A DNA stretch of 64,000 nucleotides, from positions 62,001-126,000 of the forward strand of contig NZ_NSKE01000012.1 in assembly GCF_002287075.1 (NCBI RefSeq). Reading direction: 5' to 3'. The notes under the pieces were generated by a model that worked only from the letters and a program-made list of their open reading frames with translations, made no database searches and had not been told where the DNA came from. The position numbers and the translations under genes were made by a program. Positions 28,891 to 38,335 of the stretch are shown here, piece by piece (positions within the stretch are counted from its first letter, which is position 1; every line of letters starts with the position of its first letter). The stretch comes from Fodinibius salipaludis (GTDB taxonomy: Bacteria; Bacteroidota; Rhodothermia; Balneolales; Balneolaceae).

Positions 28891-29879
28891 GTTGGGCAAA
28901 TCCTCATTTATTATGGCTGTTACTGCTGCTGATACCTATTATTAGTTATCAGATCTGGAAACAGCGCAACAAAAAAAATCCCAGCCTGCTGTTTTCCAAT
29001 ACTTCGGGACTTAAGAACCTCAGCGGCAACTGGCGGTCGTACGGCATCTGGGTAGCTCCTTTACTACAGATATTAGCCTTTGTCCTTATAGTAATTGCTC
29101 TTGCGCGCCCCCAGTACAAAAACACCACCGTAGAACGCAATGCTGAAGGAATTGATATCGTGCTAACGCTTGATATTTCAACCTCAATGAAAGCCGAAGA
29201 CCTCAAACCAAATCGACTGGAGGCAGCCAAAGGCGTAGCCGAAGACTTCATTAACAAACGTATTTCGGATCGCATTGGGCTGGTACTCTTTGCTCGTAAA
29301 AGCTTCACGATGGTCCCCCCTACACTCGATTACGACCTGCTAAAACGATTACTCGAGGATGTTCAGATGGGCGTTGTAGAAGACGGAACAGCCATTGGTA
29401 TGGGAATCGCCACAGCCGTGAATCGCCTCAAAGAGAGCAATGCCGAAAGCAAGGTTATTATCCTGCTTACCGATGGCCAAAATAACGCAGGCGAAATAGA
29501 TCCTGTTACAGCGGCTGACCTCGCGGTTTCTTACGATATCAAAGTTTATACTATTGGTGCCGGTACACGCGGGACGGCCCCCTATCCGGTACAAGATCCT
29601 ATTTTCGGTGATCGCTATCAAAATGTAGAGGTCAATATTGACGAGGAGATGCTTGCCCAAATTGCCAATATGACCAATGGCTCGTATTTCAGAGCTACCG
29701 ATACCGAAAAACTGGAAGATATTTATAACCAGATTGATGAACTCGAAAAAACAGAGATTGAAGAAGTTATTTACACAGATGTAGAGGACTTATATCCGCG
29801 ATTTCTGATTCCGGGTATCTTTCTTCTGGTTCTTAGCATTATCTCCGAACAATTTATCTTCCGCAAAGCCACCGAGTAA
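28887..29879 (+). CDS. batA: BatA-like VWA domain membrane protein
   Basis: Inner-membrane protein of 330 residues. The N-terminal helix (LLWLLLLLIPIISYQIW) and a second helix near residue 60 (LLQILAFVLIVIALARPQ) anchor it. A VWA domain then begins at IDIVLTLDISTSMKAEDLKPNRLEAAK, with the MIDAS motif DISTS intact and the later TDGQNNAGEIDP. A final helix FLIPGIFLLVLSIISEQFIF follows. The topology (two helices, VWA, one helix) is the classic BatA/Bacteroides aerotolerance type. It overlaps its upstream neighbour by 4 bp. BatB/BatC genes do not follow; the next gene is mfd. Confidence 0.9.
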   Translation: MSWANPHLLWLLLLLIPIISYQIWKQRNKKNPSLLFSNTSGLKNLSGNWRSYGIWVAPLLQILAFVLIVIALARPQYKNTTVERNAEGIDIVLTLDISTSMKAEDLKPNRLEAAKGVAEDFINKRISDRIGLVLFARKSFTMVPPTLDYDLLKRLLEDVQMGVVEDGTAIGMGIATAVNRLKESNAESKVIILLTDGQNNAGEIDPVTAADLAVSYDIKVYTIGAGTRGTAPYPVQDPIFGDRYQNVEVNIDEEMLAQIANMTNGSYFRATDTEKLEDIYNQIDELEKTEIEEVIYTDVEDLYPRFLIPGIFLLVLSIISEQFIFRKATE

Positions 29880-29900
29880 TAACCAATACATCTATTTTAT

Positions 29901-29930
29901 GATAACAGCATATAACAAGTATGCGTTATC
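29901..29930 (+). terminator. Hairpin after batA (possible terminator or 3' stabiliser)
   Basis: GATAACaGCATA pairs with TATGCGTTATC (11 pairs, one bulged A, 7-nt loop) starting 21 bp after the batA stop. No T run follows, so Rho-independent termination is not convincing. Confidence 0.35.
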
Positions 29931-30008
29931 ATTCCCATAGAACCTAATTTATGGTTATTTTGTTATCTAATTTCTGAGCAGTAGAATTCTCTCCCAATTA
30001 ATGATTTC

Positions 30009-33000
30009 ATGGCGCTACAGTCGGTATTAAAAACATTTTCAGCCCAAATCCCGTGGAGTGATCTTCATTCCCATATCAAAGAACGCAACACTATACAGCT
30101 CAGCCATTTTGTGGGTTCCAGTCCCTCTTTTCTGGTTGCCAAGCTGGCTCAAAAGTACGATAAGGTTGTTGCTATTCACGGAGATCCGGAATCGGCCCAG
30201 TTCATGCAGGGCGATCTTGAAGCACTTGATGTTGACCAAGCAAACTATTTTCCTGAAACAGGTCACAAGCCTTACGACGATCAGCAAATTACCGACAGCT
30301 CAGTTGTTGTCCAGCGCTCGGAGGTACTTGAGAAAATAAACACCGACCCCAAATCGGTTTTGGTTACATCTGCAGCAGCTATTTTCGAAAAGATTGTTGC
30401 ACCGGAAGTTTTTACGGATGCATCCCTGACGATTAAAAACGGGGATTCGGTCGAAATCGATGGGCTGAAAGAGGAACTGGTTGACCAAGAGTACGAACCT
30501 GTAAAATTTGTCAATCAACCGGGAGAATTTGCTCACCGCGGCGGTATCTTAGATGTCTATCCCTATTCGGGGGAATATCCCATTCGGCTGGAATTCTTTG
30601 GGGATGAAGTAGACTCCATCCGTGAGTTCGATCCCGACTCGCAACGGTCCGTGTCATTTTTGGATGTCGCACGTTTTGTACCTGATGCATCCAGCTTAAA
30701 TAAGGGACAAAAGCAGGGGGTGCTTTCCTATTTTGACGAAGAGACCGTATTTGTATTACTGAATCGATCACTTATTGAATCGGATATCGAAGATCGATTC
30801 CAACAAGCCTCAAATACATTTAACGAGCTCGAATCTACGGAAGACCTTTTACCCCCCGAAGAACTCTATGTGGATCTGGAGCACCTTCAAGAATCCTATC
30901 TAAACCATGCACGCATCCACCTGGGCGGATTTTCACAAAATAGTGAGCCAGAATGGTCGTATCGCTTAGATGCCAGTCCCCAACCTGATTTTAATGGGAG
31001 TATTAAACTGCTGCGCGAAAACATAGAGCAGCTAAGTAAAAAAAGCTTTGATACCTATATTCTCTGTGATAATGGAGGCCAGCGCGACCGTTTTGAGGAA
31101 CTGCTCGGTGAACCGTCCAAAGATCTGCGCTACCACCTGTCGGTAGAGTCCATCCACGAGGGTTTTACGCTCAACAAACAGGGCTTAGCAGTATATACTG
31201 ACCATCAGATTTTTAACCGGTATCATCGACCTAAGGTCCGCCAAAAGCGTAGTACCAGCAATATCTCCATCAAAGAGCTACGCGACCTCAACATCGGAGA
31301 TTATGTTGTGCACGTTGATTACGGAATTGGCAAATTTGCCGGATTTAAAAAAATTGAAGTGCGCGGTGTTGAACAGGAATCCGTGGTGCTTCGATACCAA
31401 GAAAATTCATTACTGTACGTCAATGTTACCAGCCTGCATAAAATCCAGAAGTATTCCGGCAAAGAAGGTACACAACCCCGTATTAACAAGTTGGGATCCG
31501 GAAGATGGGCGCGCAAGAAAGCTCAGACCAAGGAAAAAGTTAAGGATATAGCGCGCGATCTTATCAAGCTGTATGCCAAACGAAAATCCAAAAATGCTTT
31601 TTATTTCTCTCCCGACACCTCGTGGCAGACCGAGATGGAAGCCCGGTTTGAATTTGAGGAAACGCCCGACCAACGGGATGCCATTGAGGCCGTCAAATCG
31701 GATATGGAATCCAATACCCCCATGGATCGGTTGGTTTGCGGCGATGTTGGGTTCGGGAAAACAGAAGTAGCGGTCCGTGCTGCATTTAAAGCAGTGATGG
31801 ATCACAAACAGGTGGCTGTACTTGTACCAACGACTATTTTGGCCGACCAGCACTACAAAACATTTGCGGAGCGAATGAAAGATTTTCCCGTTACGGTCGA
31901 AGTTCTATCTCGTTTCCGAACTCGTAAAGAGCAAAAAGAAACGCTTAAAAAGCTCGAAGAAGGAAAAGCAGATATTGTCATCGGTACACACCGGCTTACG
32001 TCCAAAGATGTGGAATTCGACGATCTGGGACTGTTGGTTGTGGATGAAGAGCAGCGTTTCGGTGTTAAGACAAAAGAAAAGCTTAAAGAATACCGCGCTA
32101 CCGTTGATGTGTTAACCCTCACCGCTACGCCCATACCGCGGACGCTGCAATTTTCGCTGATGGGAGCGCGAGATTTGAGCATTATCAATACTCCGCCACC
32201 TAATCGTCAACCTGTGGAAACAGAAATTCACAGCTTTGACAAAGAGCTTATACAAGATGCCATCTCACAAGAAGTTTCGCGAGGCGGACAAGTCTTCTTT
32301 ATCCACAACCGGGTAAAAACGATTGAGTCTGTTGCTAATATGGTGCGCGACATTATGCCCAATATACGCGTTCGGTTTGCCCACGGACAGATGAGTTCAA
32401 AGCAGTTGGAAAACATTATTGAGGATTTTTATGAACACAAGTTTGATGTGTTGGTTTCTACAAATATCGTTGAAAACGGCATTGATATCTCCAACGCCAA
32501 TACCATGATCATTAACCGTGCGGATATGTTTGGATTGGCTGAGCTCCATCAGCTGCGGGGACGCGTGGGCCGATCACACCGAAAGGCATTTTGTTACCTG
32601 ATCACAAAAGACATTAAATCGCTCACTGATGATGCCCGCAAACGATTACTCGCATTAGAAGAATTTTCCGATCTGGGATCCGGATTTAACATCGCCATGC
32701 GCGACCTTGACATCCGTGGAGCCGGCGATATTCTGGGCGCCGAACAAAGCGGGTTTATCAACGATCTTGGCTTTGATCTGTATCAAAAAATACTAAATGA
32801 TGCCGTTAAAGAACTCAAGGAAGAAGAATTCAGTGATGTCTTCAGCGATGTCGAAACCGAGATTGAACTGCCGGAAACACAGGTTGAGTTCGACCTCCCC
32901 GCCCTGCTCGAAAGTGATTATGTATCAGATAATGTAGAACGGCTGAATCTCTATCGAAAACTGGCGGGAGCCGAAGATCTGGAAACTATCAAAGAATGGA

Positions 33001-33362
33001 AAGAGGAAGTGAAAGACCGCTTTGGTCCTATTCCCGATGCTACTCAAAACCTTATTACTGCTTCGGTTGTCAAACTTTATGCTTCACGGTTATTTATGAC
33101 GAAAGTCCGAATTCGCTCAAATCGTATGTGGATGGAGTGTCCGAAACATGATTCTGACCTGGGCGAAGAATTTTACGGCGACCGTTTCCAACACGTGCTT
33201 AAGAAAATGCAAAAAGAGGCCGAAGGTCGATACGAGGTCATCCAAAAAGAAGACCGCGTGCGCTTTGCCATTCAAGACATTCCGGATTTGGAAGCAGCTG
33301 CAGAATTTTTAAAAGAATTGGCTCCTTCAACCGATAAAAAAAGGGAGGTCAGCCTTGCTTGA
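30009..33362 (+). CDS. mfd: Transcription-repair coupling factor Mfd
   Basis: Large translocase (1117 residues) that removes RNA polymerase stalled at lesions and recruits UvrA. Order: N-terminal UvrB-homology region (HRGGILDVYPYSGEYPIRLEFFGDEVDSIREFD), RNA polymerase-interacting CarD-like domain (LNIGDYVVHVDYGIGKFAGFKKIEV), translocase with Walker A GDVGFGKTEVA starting near residue 578, the DEEQRFGV box, TATPIPRTLQ, GRVGRSHRKAFCYL and a C-terminal TRCF domain. All helicase motifs are present. The 3' end overlaps sua5 by 8 bp, so the two are co-transcribed. Confidence 0.97.
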   Translation: MALQSVLKTFSAQIPWSDLHSHIKERNTIQLSHFVGSSPSFLVAKLAQKYDKVVAIHGDPESAQFMQGDLEALDVDQANYFPETGHKPYDDQQITDSSVVVQRSEVLEKINTDPKSVLVTSAAAIFEKIVAPEVFTDASLTIKNGDSVEIDGLKEELVDQEYEPVKFVNQPGEFAHRGGILDVYPYSGEYPIRLEFFGDEVDSIREFDPDSQRSVSFLDVARFVPDASSLNKGQKQGVLSYFDEETVFVLLNRSLIESDIEDRFQQASNTFNELESTEDLLPPEELYVDLEHLQESYLNHARIHLGGFSQNSEPEWSYRLDASPQPDFNGSIKLLRENIEQLSKKSFDTYILCDNGGQRDRFEELLGEPSKDLRYHLSVESIHEGFTLNKQGLAVYTDHQIFNRYHRPKVRQKRSTSNISIKELRDLNIGDYVVHVDYGIGKFAGFKKIEVRGVEQESVVLRYQENSLLYVNVTSLHKIQKYSGKEGTQPRINKLGSGRWARKKAQTKEKVKDIARDLIKLYAKRKSKNAFYFSPDTSWQTEMEARFEFEETPDQRDAIEAVKSDMESNTPMDRLVCGDVGFGKTEVAVRAAFKAVMDHKQVAVLVPTTILADQHYKTFAERMKDFPVTVEVLSRFRTRKEQKETLKKLEEGKADIVIGTHRLTSKDVEFDDLGLLVVDEEQRFGVKTKEKLKEYRATVDVLTLTATPIPRTLQFSLMGARDLSIINTPPPNRQPVETEIHSFDKELIQDAISQEVSRGGQVFFIHNRVKTIESVANMVRDIMPNIRVRFAHGQMSSKQLENIIEDFYEHKFDVLVSTNIVENGIDISNANTMIINRADMFGLAELHQLRGRVGRSHRKAFCYLITKDIKSLTDDARKRLLALEEFSDLGSGFNIAMRDLDIRGAGDILGAEQSGFINDLGFDLYQKILNDAVKELKEEEFSDVFSDVETEIELPETQVEFDLPALLESDYVSDNVERLNLYRKLAGAEDLETIKEWKEEVKDRFGPIPDATQNLITASVVKLYASRLFMTKVRIRSNRMWMECPKHDSDLGEEFYGDRFQHVLKKMQKEAEGRYEVIQKEDRVRFAIQDIPDLEAAAEFLKELAPSTDKKREVSLA
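33342..33349 (+). promoter_or_regulatory. Strong Shine-Dalgarno that decides the TTG start of sua5
   Basis: AGGGAGGT lies inside the end of mfd, 5 nt before a TTG. Most genes here have weak or no SD, so this strong site supports translation from the TTG at 33355 rather than a later codon. Confidence 0.6.
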
Positions 33363-34287
33363 TCGATATGTAGATCTTCTAAAATCAGGAGAAGTAGTTG
33401 CTTTCCCCACTGAAACGGTATACGGGCTCGGTGCTAATGCTAAAAATCCTGATGCCATAAAAAAGGTCTTTGAAATTAAAGGGCGACCTTCTGACAACCC
33501 GCTCATCGTACATATTTCTAACCAGAGGCAGGTTAAATATTTTGCTTCTGAAATTTCGGATGATGCCCAAAATCTGATGGATTCGTTCTGGCCGGGCCCC
33601 CTCACGCTTATCTTTAAGAAAAAACCGGAAGTACTCGACATCATCACTGCGGGGCTGGATACCGTGGCCCTGCGCTGGCCCAAACATCCGCTTTCGCAAC
33701 AGCTTATCAGACGAGCCGGACCGTTAGTAGCTCCCAGCGCTAACTCTTCGGGCAAACCGAGTCCTACCAAAGCAGAACATGTCAAAGAAGATTTTGGAGA
33801 GGATTTCCCTGTTGTGGATGCGGGCAAAACTGAGATTGGACTCGAATCTACGGTGCTGGATATCTCTTGTGAGCCTTATACCATTTATCGTCCCGGTGCC
33901 GTAAGTGCCCATGAGATTACTGAAATTATTGGCAGAGAAGTTGTTCAGGATAGTGGCTCGTCAAAAAATGATACAGCCAAAAGCCCCGGTACCAAGTATT
34001 CGCACTATTCCCCTCAAGCAAAAGTACAGTGGATCAGCAGCGGTGATACTACTTTTGTAGAAGAAGCCCTGTACCTACTACACAGCCGCCCTGCACCCCG
34101 AAAAGACAGGCGTGTTATTCATTACGAAGGCGATTTTAAAAAAATGGCCCATGAATTATTCGATCGTTTTCGGCAGACCGATCATCAGCAATTAGAATTT
34201 GTTTTTATTGAGCCATTCGCAAATGAGCAGCTTCAAAATCCGATTGTGCAAGCTCTCCAGAACCGCATTTCCAAAGCAATTGGCTGA
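33355..34287 (+). CDS. sua5: L-threonylcarbamoyladenylate synthase, Sua5 type
   Basis: Makes threonylcarbamoyl-AMP from Thr, bicarbonate and ATP, the first step of t6A formation in ANN-decoding tRNAs. The YrdC domain starts right at the N-terminus (GEVVAFPTETVYGLGANA), with FEIKGRPSDNPLIVHI, FWPGPLTLIF, VALRWPKHPLSQQLI and APSANSSGKPSPT. After residue ~200 comes the Sua5 linker SPGTKYSHYSPQA and a C-terminal Sua5 domain, so this is the long Sua5 form (310 residues), not the short TsaC. The TTG start is backed by the strong SD and overlaps the mfd stop. Confidence 0.94.
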   Translation: MLDRYVDLLKSGEVVAFPTETVYGLGANAKNPDAIKKVFEIKGRPSDNPLIVHISNQRQVKYFASEISDDAQNLMDSFWPGPLTLIFKKKPEVLDIITAGLDTVALRWPKHPLSQQLIRRAGPLVAPSANSSGKPSPTKAEHVKEDFGEDFPVVDAGKTEIGLESTVLDISCEPYTIYRPGAVSAHEITEIIGREVVQDSGSSKNDTAKSPGTKYSHYSPQAKVQWISSGDTTFVEEALYLLHSRPAPRKDRRVIHYEGDFKKMAHELFDRFRQTDHQQLEFVFIEPFANEQLQNPIVQALQNRISKAIG

Positions 34288-34384
34288 TTTTTATTCCTTT
34301 GGTTCAGAATAGATTATTGCGGATTAAGATACTTTTGGGATAAAGATCCCCCCCTCCAATGACATCAGGTAATCAGCAATATTC

Positions 34385-34420
34385 GAAAAGGCCTACTTTT
34401 CTTGAGCAGCCCTTTTCTAT
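34385..34420. terminator. Bidirectional terminator between sua5 and the M1 peptidase gene
   Basis: GAAAAGGCCTACT pairs with AGCAGCCCTTTTC (11 of 13 pairs, 7-nt loop), with built-in A and T tracts, between two convergent genes. Confidence 0.7.
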
Positions 34421-34439
34421 TTATTAACTAATTAAATTA

Positions 34440-36416
34440 CTAATTCTTTTTCTTTGATTTACTCTCAGCTGAGTCCGGTTTCCAGATATTATTTTTGGGC
34501 TTTACATCCGGAAATTCCTTGTTAGGATCTATAACAACTTTCTTAATCGGAGAAGTTGAATTGTGCTGTATAATCCATTCATTGCCACGATGCCAGGTAT
34601 GAACGGGGAGCTCAACCATTTCAGTCTCACCATTTTTCTGTGTGATTTCCATCTTAACCGGCATTACCAGTTTATCATTATTTTTGATACGGATAAATGC
34701 TCCTTTTGATGGATCTTCTTTGGTATAAGCTACCTTATCCACAGCCTGGTCCATGATCCAGGTCTTTTCAAACCATCCCCGCCAGAACCAATCCAGTTCT
34801 CTTCCGGTTACATCTTCCATCGTATTAAAAAAATCATCCGGGGTGGGATGTTTATAAGCCCAGCGATCGACATACGCATTTATGGCCTCATCAAAAAGTT
34901 CTTTTCCTATAATCGATTCGCGTAAAATTTGTAAACCAAGTGCCGGTTTATAGTATGATACGCGACCAAAATTCCCATCTTGTATTTGATCAGGAGCCGT
35001 CATAATGGGCTCGTGTTTATTACTCGTAAACCAATTATTAAGGAAACGAGCATTTCGAGGATTATGATACTCACCATTATTGAAATGGGCGGTACTCAAA
35101 CTATTGATAAAAGTATTAAAGCCTTCATCCATCCAGGCATGTTCGCGCTCGTTGGAACCCACAATCATGGGAAACCACTCATGACCAAACTCATGATCAG
35201 TAACGCCCCACAGACCAGCTCCTTTCGCTTGCCAGCTGCAGAAGACAATCCCGGGATACTCCATCCCTCCTACCGTACCAGCTACATTAATGGCACTGGC
35301 ATACGGATACGGCATTAAGTAATCAGAATAAAATTCTATTGATCCCTTCACATATTCGGTTGAGCGTCCCCATGCAGTGTCCCCTGCTACTTCTTTGGGG
35401 TATACCGACATCGCCAACGACATATCTCCATCCGGCAAATTAATGCGCGCGGCGTCCCATACAAAAGCTTTAGAGGCCGCCCACGCCACATCACGAGTGT
35501 TCTCCATCTTGTAATTCCAAGTGAGTCGATCACTGCCTTGAGGACGAGATTCCTTTTTGCCCACCTCATTTCTCCGAATAATATACACACGTTCATCACT
35601 ATTTCGGGCTTCTTCCATCCGTCTTTGCTGCTTTTTAGTAAGTACATCCCCGGGATTCTGAAGCTCTCCGGAAGCCACAACCACATATTCAGCCGGAGCT
35701 GTAATGGAATAGTTGAACGTTCCGTATTCCATATAAAATTCACCAGCTCCCAAATAGGGCATCACATTCCATCCCTTAACATCATCATAAACCGCCATCC
35801 GAGGATACCACTGGGCTACCTCGTAGATCACTCCATTTTTTGTATCTAAACGTCCCAGTCGATCAGAACCTTCCTCAGGAACTTTAAAACTATAATCTAT
35901 GCTAATTTGCAACTTACCGCCCTCGGCTTTAAGAGCCTCTCTGATATTTAACTTTAAATTAGTATCAACAGTATGGGTTTCGGGCTCATAAGTCTCCCCA
36001 TTGTGTGTAATTGTGATCTTGTTAATTTCGATACCTCCCTCAAATCCGGGATTACCAAAACGGCCACCACCTATAGGCGTTAACTTAGCACCCCATGAAT
36101 CCTCCTCAAATAGATCCTGATCAAGTTGCAGCCACACAAACTCTAAATCCTGTGGGCTATTATTCATATAATCAATGGTAATAGAGGTTTCTATTTTATG
36201 CTCCTGGGGATAGAGCTGGGCATCAATAGTATAATCGGCTGAGTTTTGCCAATAAGCTTCACCCGGCTCTCCGCTGGCACTTCGATACGGAGTGCTTTTA
36301 CCCGTTTCATAGGGAAGAAAGGCTTCCTGAACGGTATTCGGTGTCTGTTCCTGTGCGTGTAATGATGTTGCCATCATCAAAGACAAAAACAGAACAAATA
36401 ATAACTTTGCTTTCAT
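34440..36416 (-). CDS. M1 family zinc metallopeptidase, exported
   Basis: Secreted aminopeptidase-like enzyme of 658 residues with signal peptide [22 protein letters not shown]. The zinc site HEFGH (His408, Glu409, His412) is followed 19 residues later by Glu431 in WMDEGFN, the exact M1 spacing (HExxH-x18-E). The substrate-anchoring GAMEN motif appears as GGMEYPG. The N-terminal beta domain contains [18 protein letters not shown], and the C-terminal ~120 residues are Lys/Asp-rich. Compact M1 members like this digest peptides in the periplasm or outside the cell. M42 and M1 genes lie in tandem, with a 73-bp gap, and may be co-transcribed. Confidence 0.92.
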   Translation of the reverse strand: MKAKLLFVLFLSLMMATSLHAQEQTPNTVQEAFLPYETGKSTPYRSASGEPGEAYWQNSADYTIDAQLYPQEHKIETSITIDYMNNSPQDLEFVWLQLDQDLFEEDSWGAKLTPIGGGRFGNPGFEGGIEINKITITHNGETYEPETHTVDTNLKLNIREALKAEGGKLQISIDYSFKVPEEGSDRLGRLDTKNGVIYEVAQWYPRMAVYDDVKGWNVMPYLGAGEFYMEYGTFNYSITAPAEYVVVASGELQNPGDVLTKKQQRRMEEARNSDERVYIIRRNEVGKKESRPQGSDRLTWNYKMENTRDVAWAASKAFVWDAARINLPDGDMSLAMSVYPKEVAGDTAWGRSTEYVKGSIEFYSDYLMPYPYASAINVAGTVGGMEYPGIVFCSWQAKGAGLWGVTDHEFGHEWFPMIVGSNEREHAWMDEGFNTFINSLSTAHFNNGEYHNPRNARFLNNWFTSNKHEPIMTAPDQIQDGNFGRVSYYKPALGLQILRESIIGKELFDEAINAYVDRWAYKHPTPDDFFNTMEDVTGRELDWFWRGWFEKTWIMDQAVDKVAYTKEDPSKGAFIRIKNNDKLVMPVKMEITQKNGETEMVELPVHTWHRGNEWIIQHNSTSPIKKVVIDPNKEFPDVKPKNNIWKPDSAESKSKKKN

Positions 36417-36489
36417 AATTTTATTGGTCCATTGTTTCGTTAAAAGAGTTCTATCCAGACTACAACAATTTCCTGATGATATTTTAGAT

Positions 36490-37569
36490 TTAATTTAATA
36501 CATGGAATACCTGGTCTGGCGCCATACTAAGAACAGACTCAGTCATCAATTCAATGAGTGATTCTATATCCCGAAAAGAGGCTGTCTCTACCGGGGAATG
36601 CATATAACGGAGCGGCAAAGAAATAAGAGCACTTGGAATACCTGTTTTTTGATAGAAAATACTGTCGGTATCAGTACCGGTTCGTACGCTGGTTGCCTCG
36701 TGCTGCAGCTCAATTTCATTTTTTTCGGCAACATCTTCGATAAACTCTACAATTTGCGGATGATTGGCCCCACCGTGTTGTATAGAAGGACCTTTGCCCA
36801 GTTTTACCAAGCCGTGCTCTTTGTGATCAATGCCCGGGGTATCGGTCGCGTGCGTTACATCGGTTACCAAAGCAGCATCGGGATCAATACGATAACTCAT
36901 CATGCGAGCGCCATAACCGCCTACTTCTTCCTGTACCGAGTTTAATGCAACAACATTCACCTTTAAATCACTGCGGCGCTCGTTCAATTTTTTAAGAACC
37001 TGAGCAATCATAAATCCACCGATACGGTTATCCAGCGCTCGTCCCGAAAGAATTTCATCGGATAAATAGTCGTAGTCATCGGCATAAGTAATAGGATCAC
37101 CGACTTGGACTAATTTTAGCGCTTCTTCCCTGCTGGATACCCCAATATCTACATAAATATCTTTCCATTTAGGTTGCTCTCCTCCTCCGTTCTTTTTGTC
37201 CTGGAGATGGATAGCCGTATTACCGGTAACCCCAGAAACAATACCATTACGAGCATGAATATTTACACGCTTTGCCCGTGCAATAGTTGAATCACTGCCA
37301 CCCAGCTTATTGATAAAAATATAACCGTCGTCGGTGATATGCTGCACAATCATGCCAATCTCATCGCAATGAGCTTCCAGCATTACTGTAGCCACATCAT
37401 AGCTGGTATTCAGCTTGGCATACGCCGATCCGTAGGCATCCGCTTCAACGCTGTCTGCAAAATCATCTACGTATTCAGTCCATACTTGCTGTCCCGCTGA
37501 TTCAAAACCCGTGGGACTTGGTGTTACCAGTAATTCTTCTAAAAATTCTTTTTCTGTTGAGTTAAACAT
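36490..37569 (-). CDS. M42 family dinuclear metallo-aminopeptidase
   Basis: Cytoplasmic TET-type aminopeptidase/endoglucanase-like protein of 359 residues. Metal and catalytic blocks: [14 protein letters not shown] (His, Asp), [12 protein letters not shown] (bridging Asp), [14 protein letters not shown] (Glu-Glu general base and ligand), [14 protein letters not shown] (Asp) and [19 protein letters not shown] (His). All five regions of the M42 clan are intact. It probably cooperates with the M1 peptidase downstream in peptide breakdown; that is inference from adjacency. The divergent upstream region contains a BIME-like repeat. Confidence 0.93.
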   Translation of the reverse strand: MFNSTEKEFLEELLVTPSPTGFESAGQQVWTEYVDDFADSVEADAYGSAYAKLNTSYDVATVMLEAHCDEIGMIVQHITDDGYIFINKLGGSDSTIARAKRVNIHARNGIVSGVTGNTAIHLQDKKNGGGEQPKWKDIYVDIGVSSREEALKLVQVGDPITYADDYDYLSDEILSGRALDNRIGGFMIAQVLKKLNERRSDLKVNVVALNSVQEEVGGYGARMMSYRIDPDAALVTDVTHATDTPGIDHKEHGLVKLGKGPSIQHGGANHPQIVEFIEDVAEKNEIELQHEATSVRTGTDTDSIFYQKTGIPSALISLPLRYMHSPVETASFRDIESLIELMTESVLSMAPDQVFHVLN

Positions 37570-37593
37570 CTTTCTCTAAAAATTTAATTCTCA

Positions 37594-37668
37594 TGTCATT
37601 CTGAACTCGTTCCAGAATCTAAAAATAATTTCAAAATTAACAGATCCTGAAATAAATTCAGGATAACA
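37594..37668. repeat. BIME-like paired palindromic repeat, copy 1
   Basis: Two short hairpins face each other: ATTCTGAACTCGTTCCAGAAT-type unit on the left and ATCCTGAATTTATTTCAGGAT-type unit on the right (reverse strand), so the whole 75 bp can also fold as one long imperfect hairpin starting TGTCAT and ending TGTTAT on the opposite strand. A close relative is at 47405-47474. It lies in the intergenic region upstream of both the M42 and thioesterase genes. Confidence 0.75.
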
Positions 37669-37837
37669 CATTAGGTTTTATTTTGAAGTGAATAAACTCA
37701 TTCGCACAATCTCGAATATAAGAATTCACAGCTCTACCGCTAAACTCATTTTTAGATCACAGGAGGATATTAAACGTTAAGATGATTATTTTTAGCCTAT
37801 CTTTTTGCTGCCAATTTAATTATATAAATTACCAATT

Positions 37838-38284
37838 ATGATTCGACCGGAATACAATAAATCACTTTTTCCCCACTGGTCTACCCTTCCTATTCGTTTT
37901 CGAGATTTAGATCCACTCAACCACGTCAATAATGCTATTTTTAGCACCTACTACGAAGAAGCCCGAATTGAATTTATCCAAGAGGTCAATAAGTTAGCCA
38001 GTGAATTGAAAAATGGTTATAGCTTTGTTTTGGCTAACATCGAAATTGAATTTATACGCCCTGTTGAGTATCCAAACAATATTTTGATTGGCACAGGAAT
38101 AAAATCGCTGGGCAATTCCAGCATAACCAGTTTCCAGGCTATTTATACCGGTGATGAAAAAAAGCTGGTTTCAGTGGCAGAGGCACACGGCGTTTGGTTT
38201 GACCTTTCTAAACAGCGTCCTACAAAAATCCCCGATATCCCTGATACTGAAAAGTATATGCTTTCGAATTCTCTTTTTGAATAA
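37838..38284 (+). CDS. Acyl-CoA thioesterase, 4HBT hotdog family
   Basis: Single-domain hotdog thioesterase of 148 residues. The 4HBT signature IRFRDLDPLNHVNNAIFSTYYEEARIEFI is at residues ~16-44, with the catalytic Asp in DxDPLNHVNN and the helix that packs against the sheet; YSFVLANIEIEFIRPVEYPNNILIGTGI forms the following strands. Members hydrolyse acyl-CoA or acyl-ACP; chain length cannot be deduced. It stands 51 bp upstream of the HD-domain gene on the same strand. Confidence 0.9.
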   Translation: MIRPEYNKSLFPHWSTLPIRFRDLDPLNHVNNAIFSTYYEEARIEFIQEVNKLASELKNGYSFVLANIEIEFIRPVEYPNNILIGTGIKSLGNSSITSFQAIYTGDEKKLVSVAEAHGVWFDLSKQRPTKIPDIPDTEKYMLSNSLFE

Positions 38285-38335
38285 TCATTCAACTGTTTAC
38301 TTTTCGGCCCCTCATAGATTTTAAATAACAGATCC

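Noticed and set aside
31410-31853. Antisense frame (147 codons) in mfd
   Set aside because: No recognisable domain and lies wholly within conserved helicase motifs of mfd.
33327-33827. Antisense frame (166 codons) over sua5
   Set aside because: Low-complexity Ser/Gly-rich translation opposite the well-supported YrdC domain.
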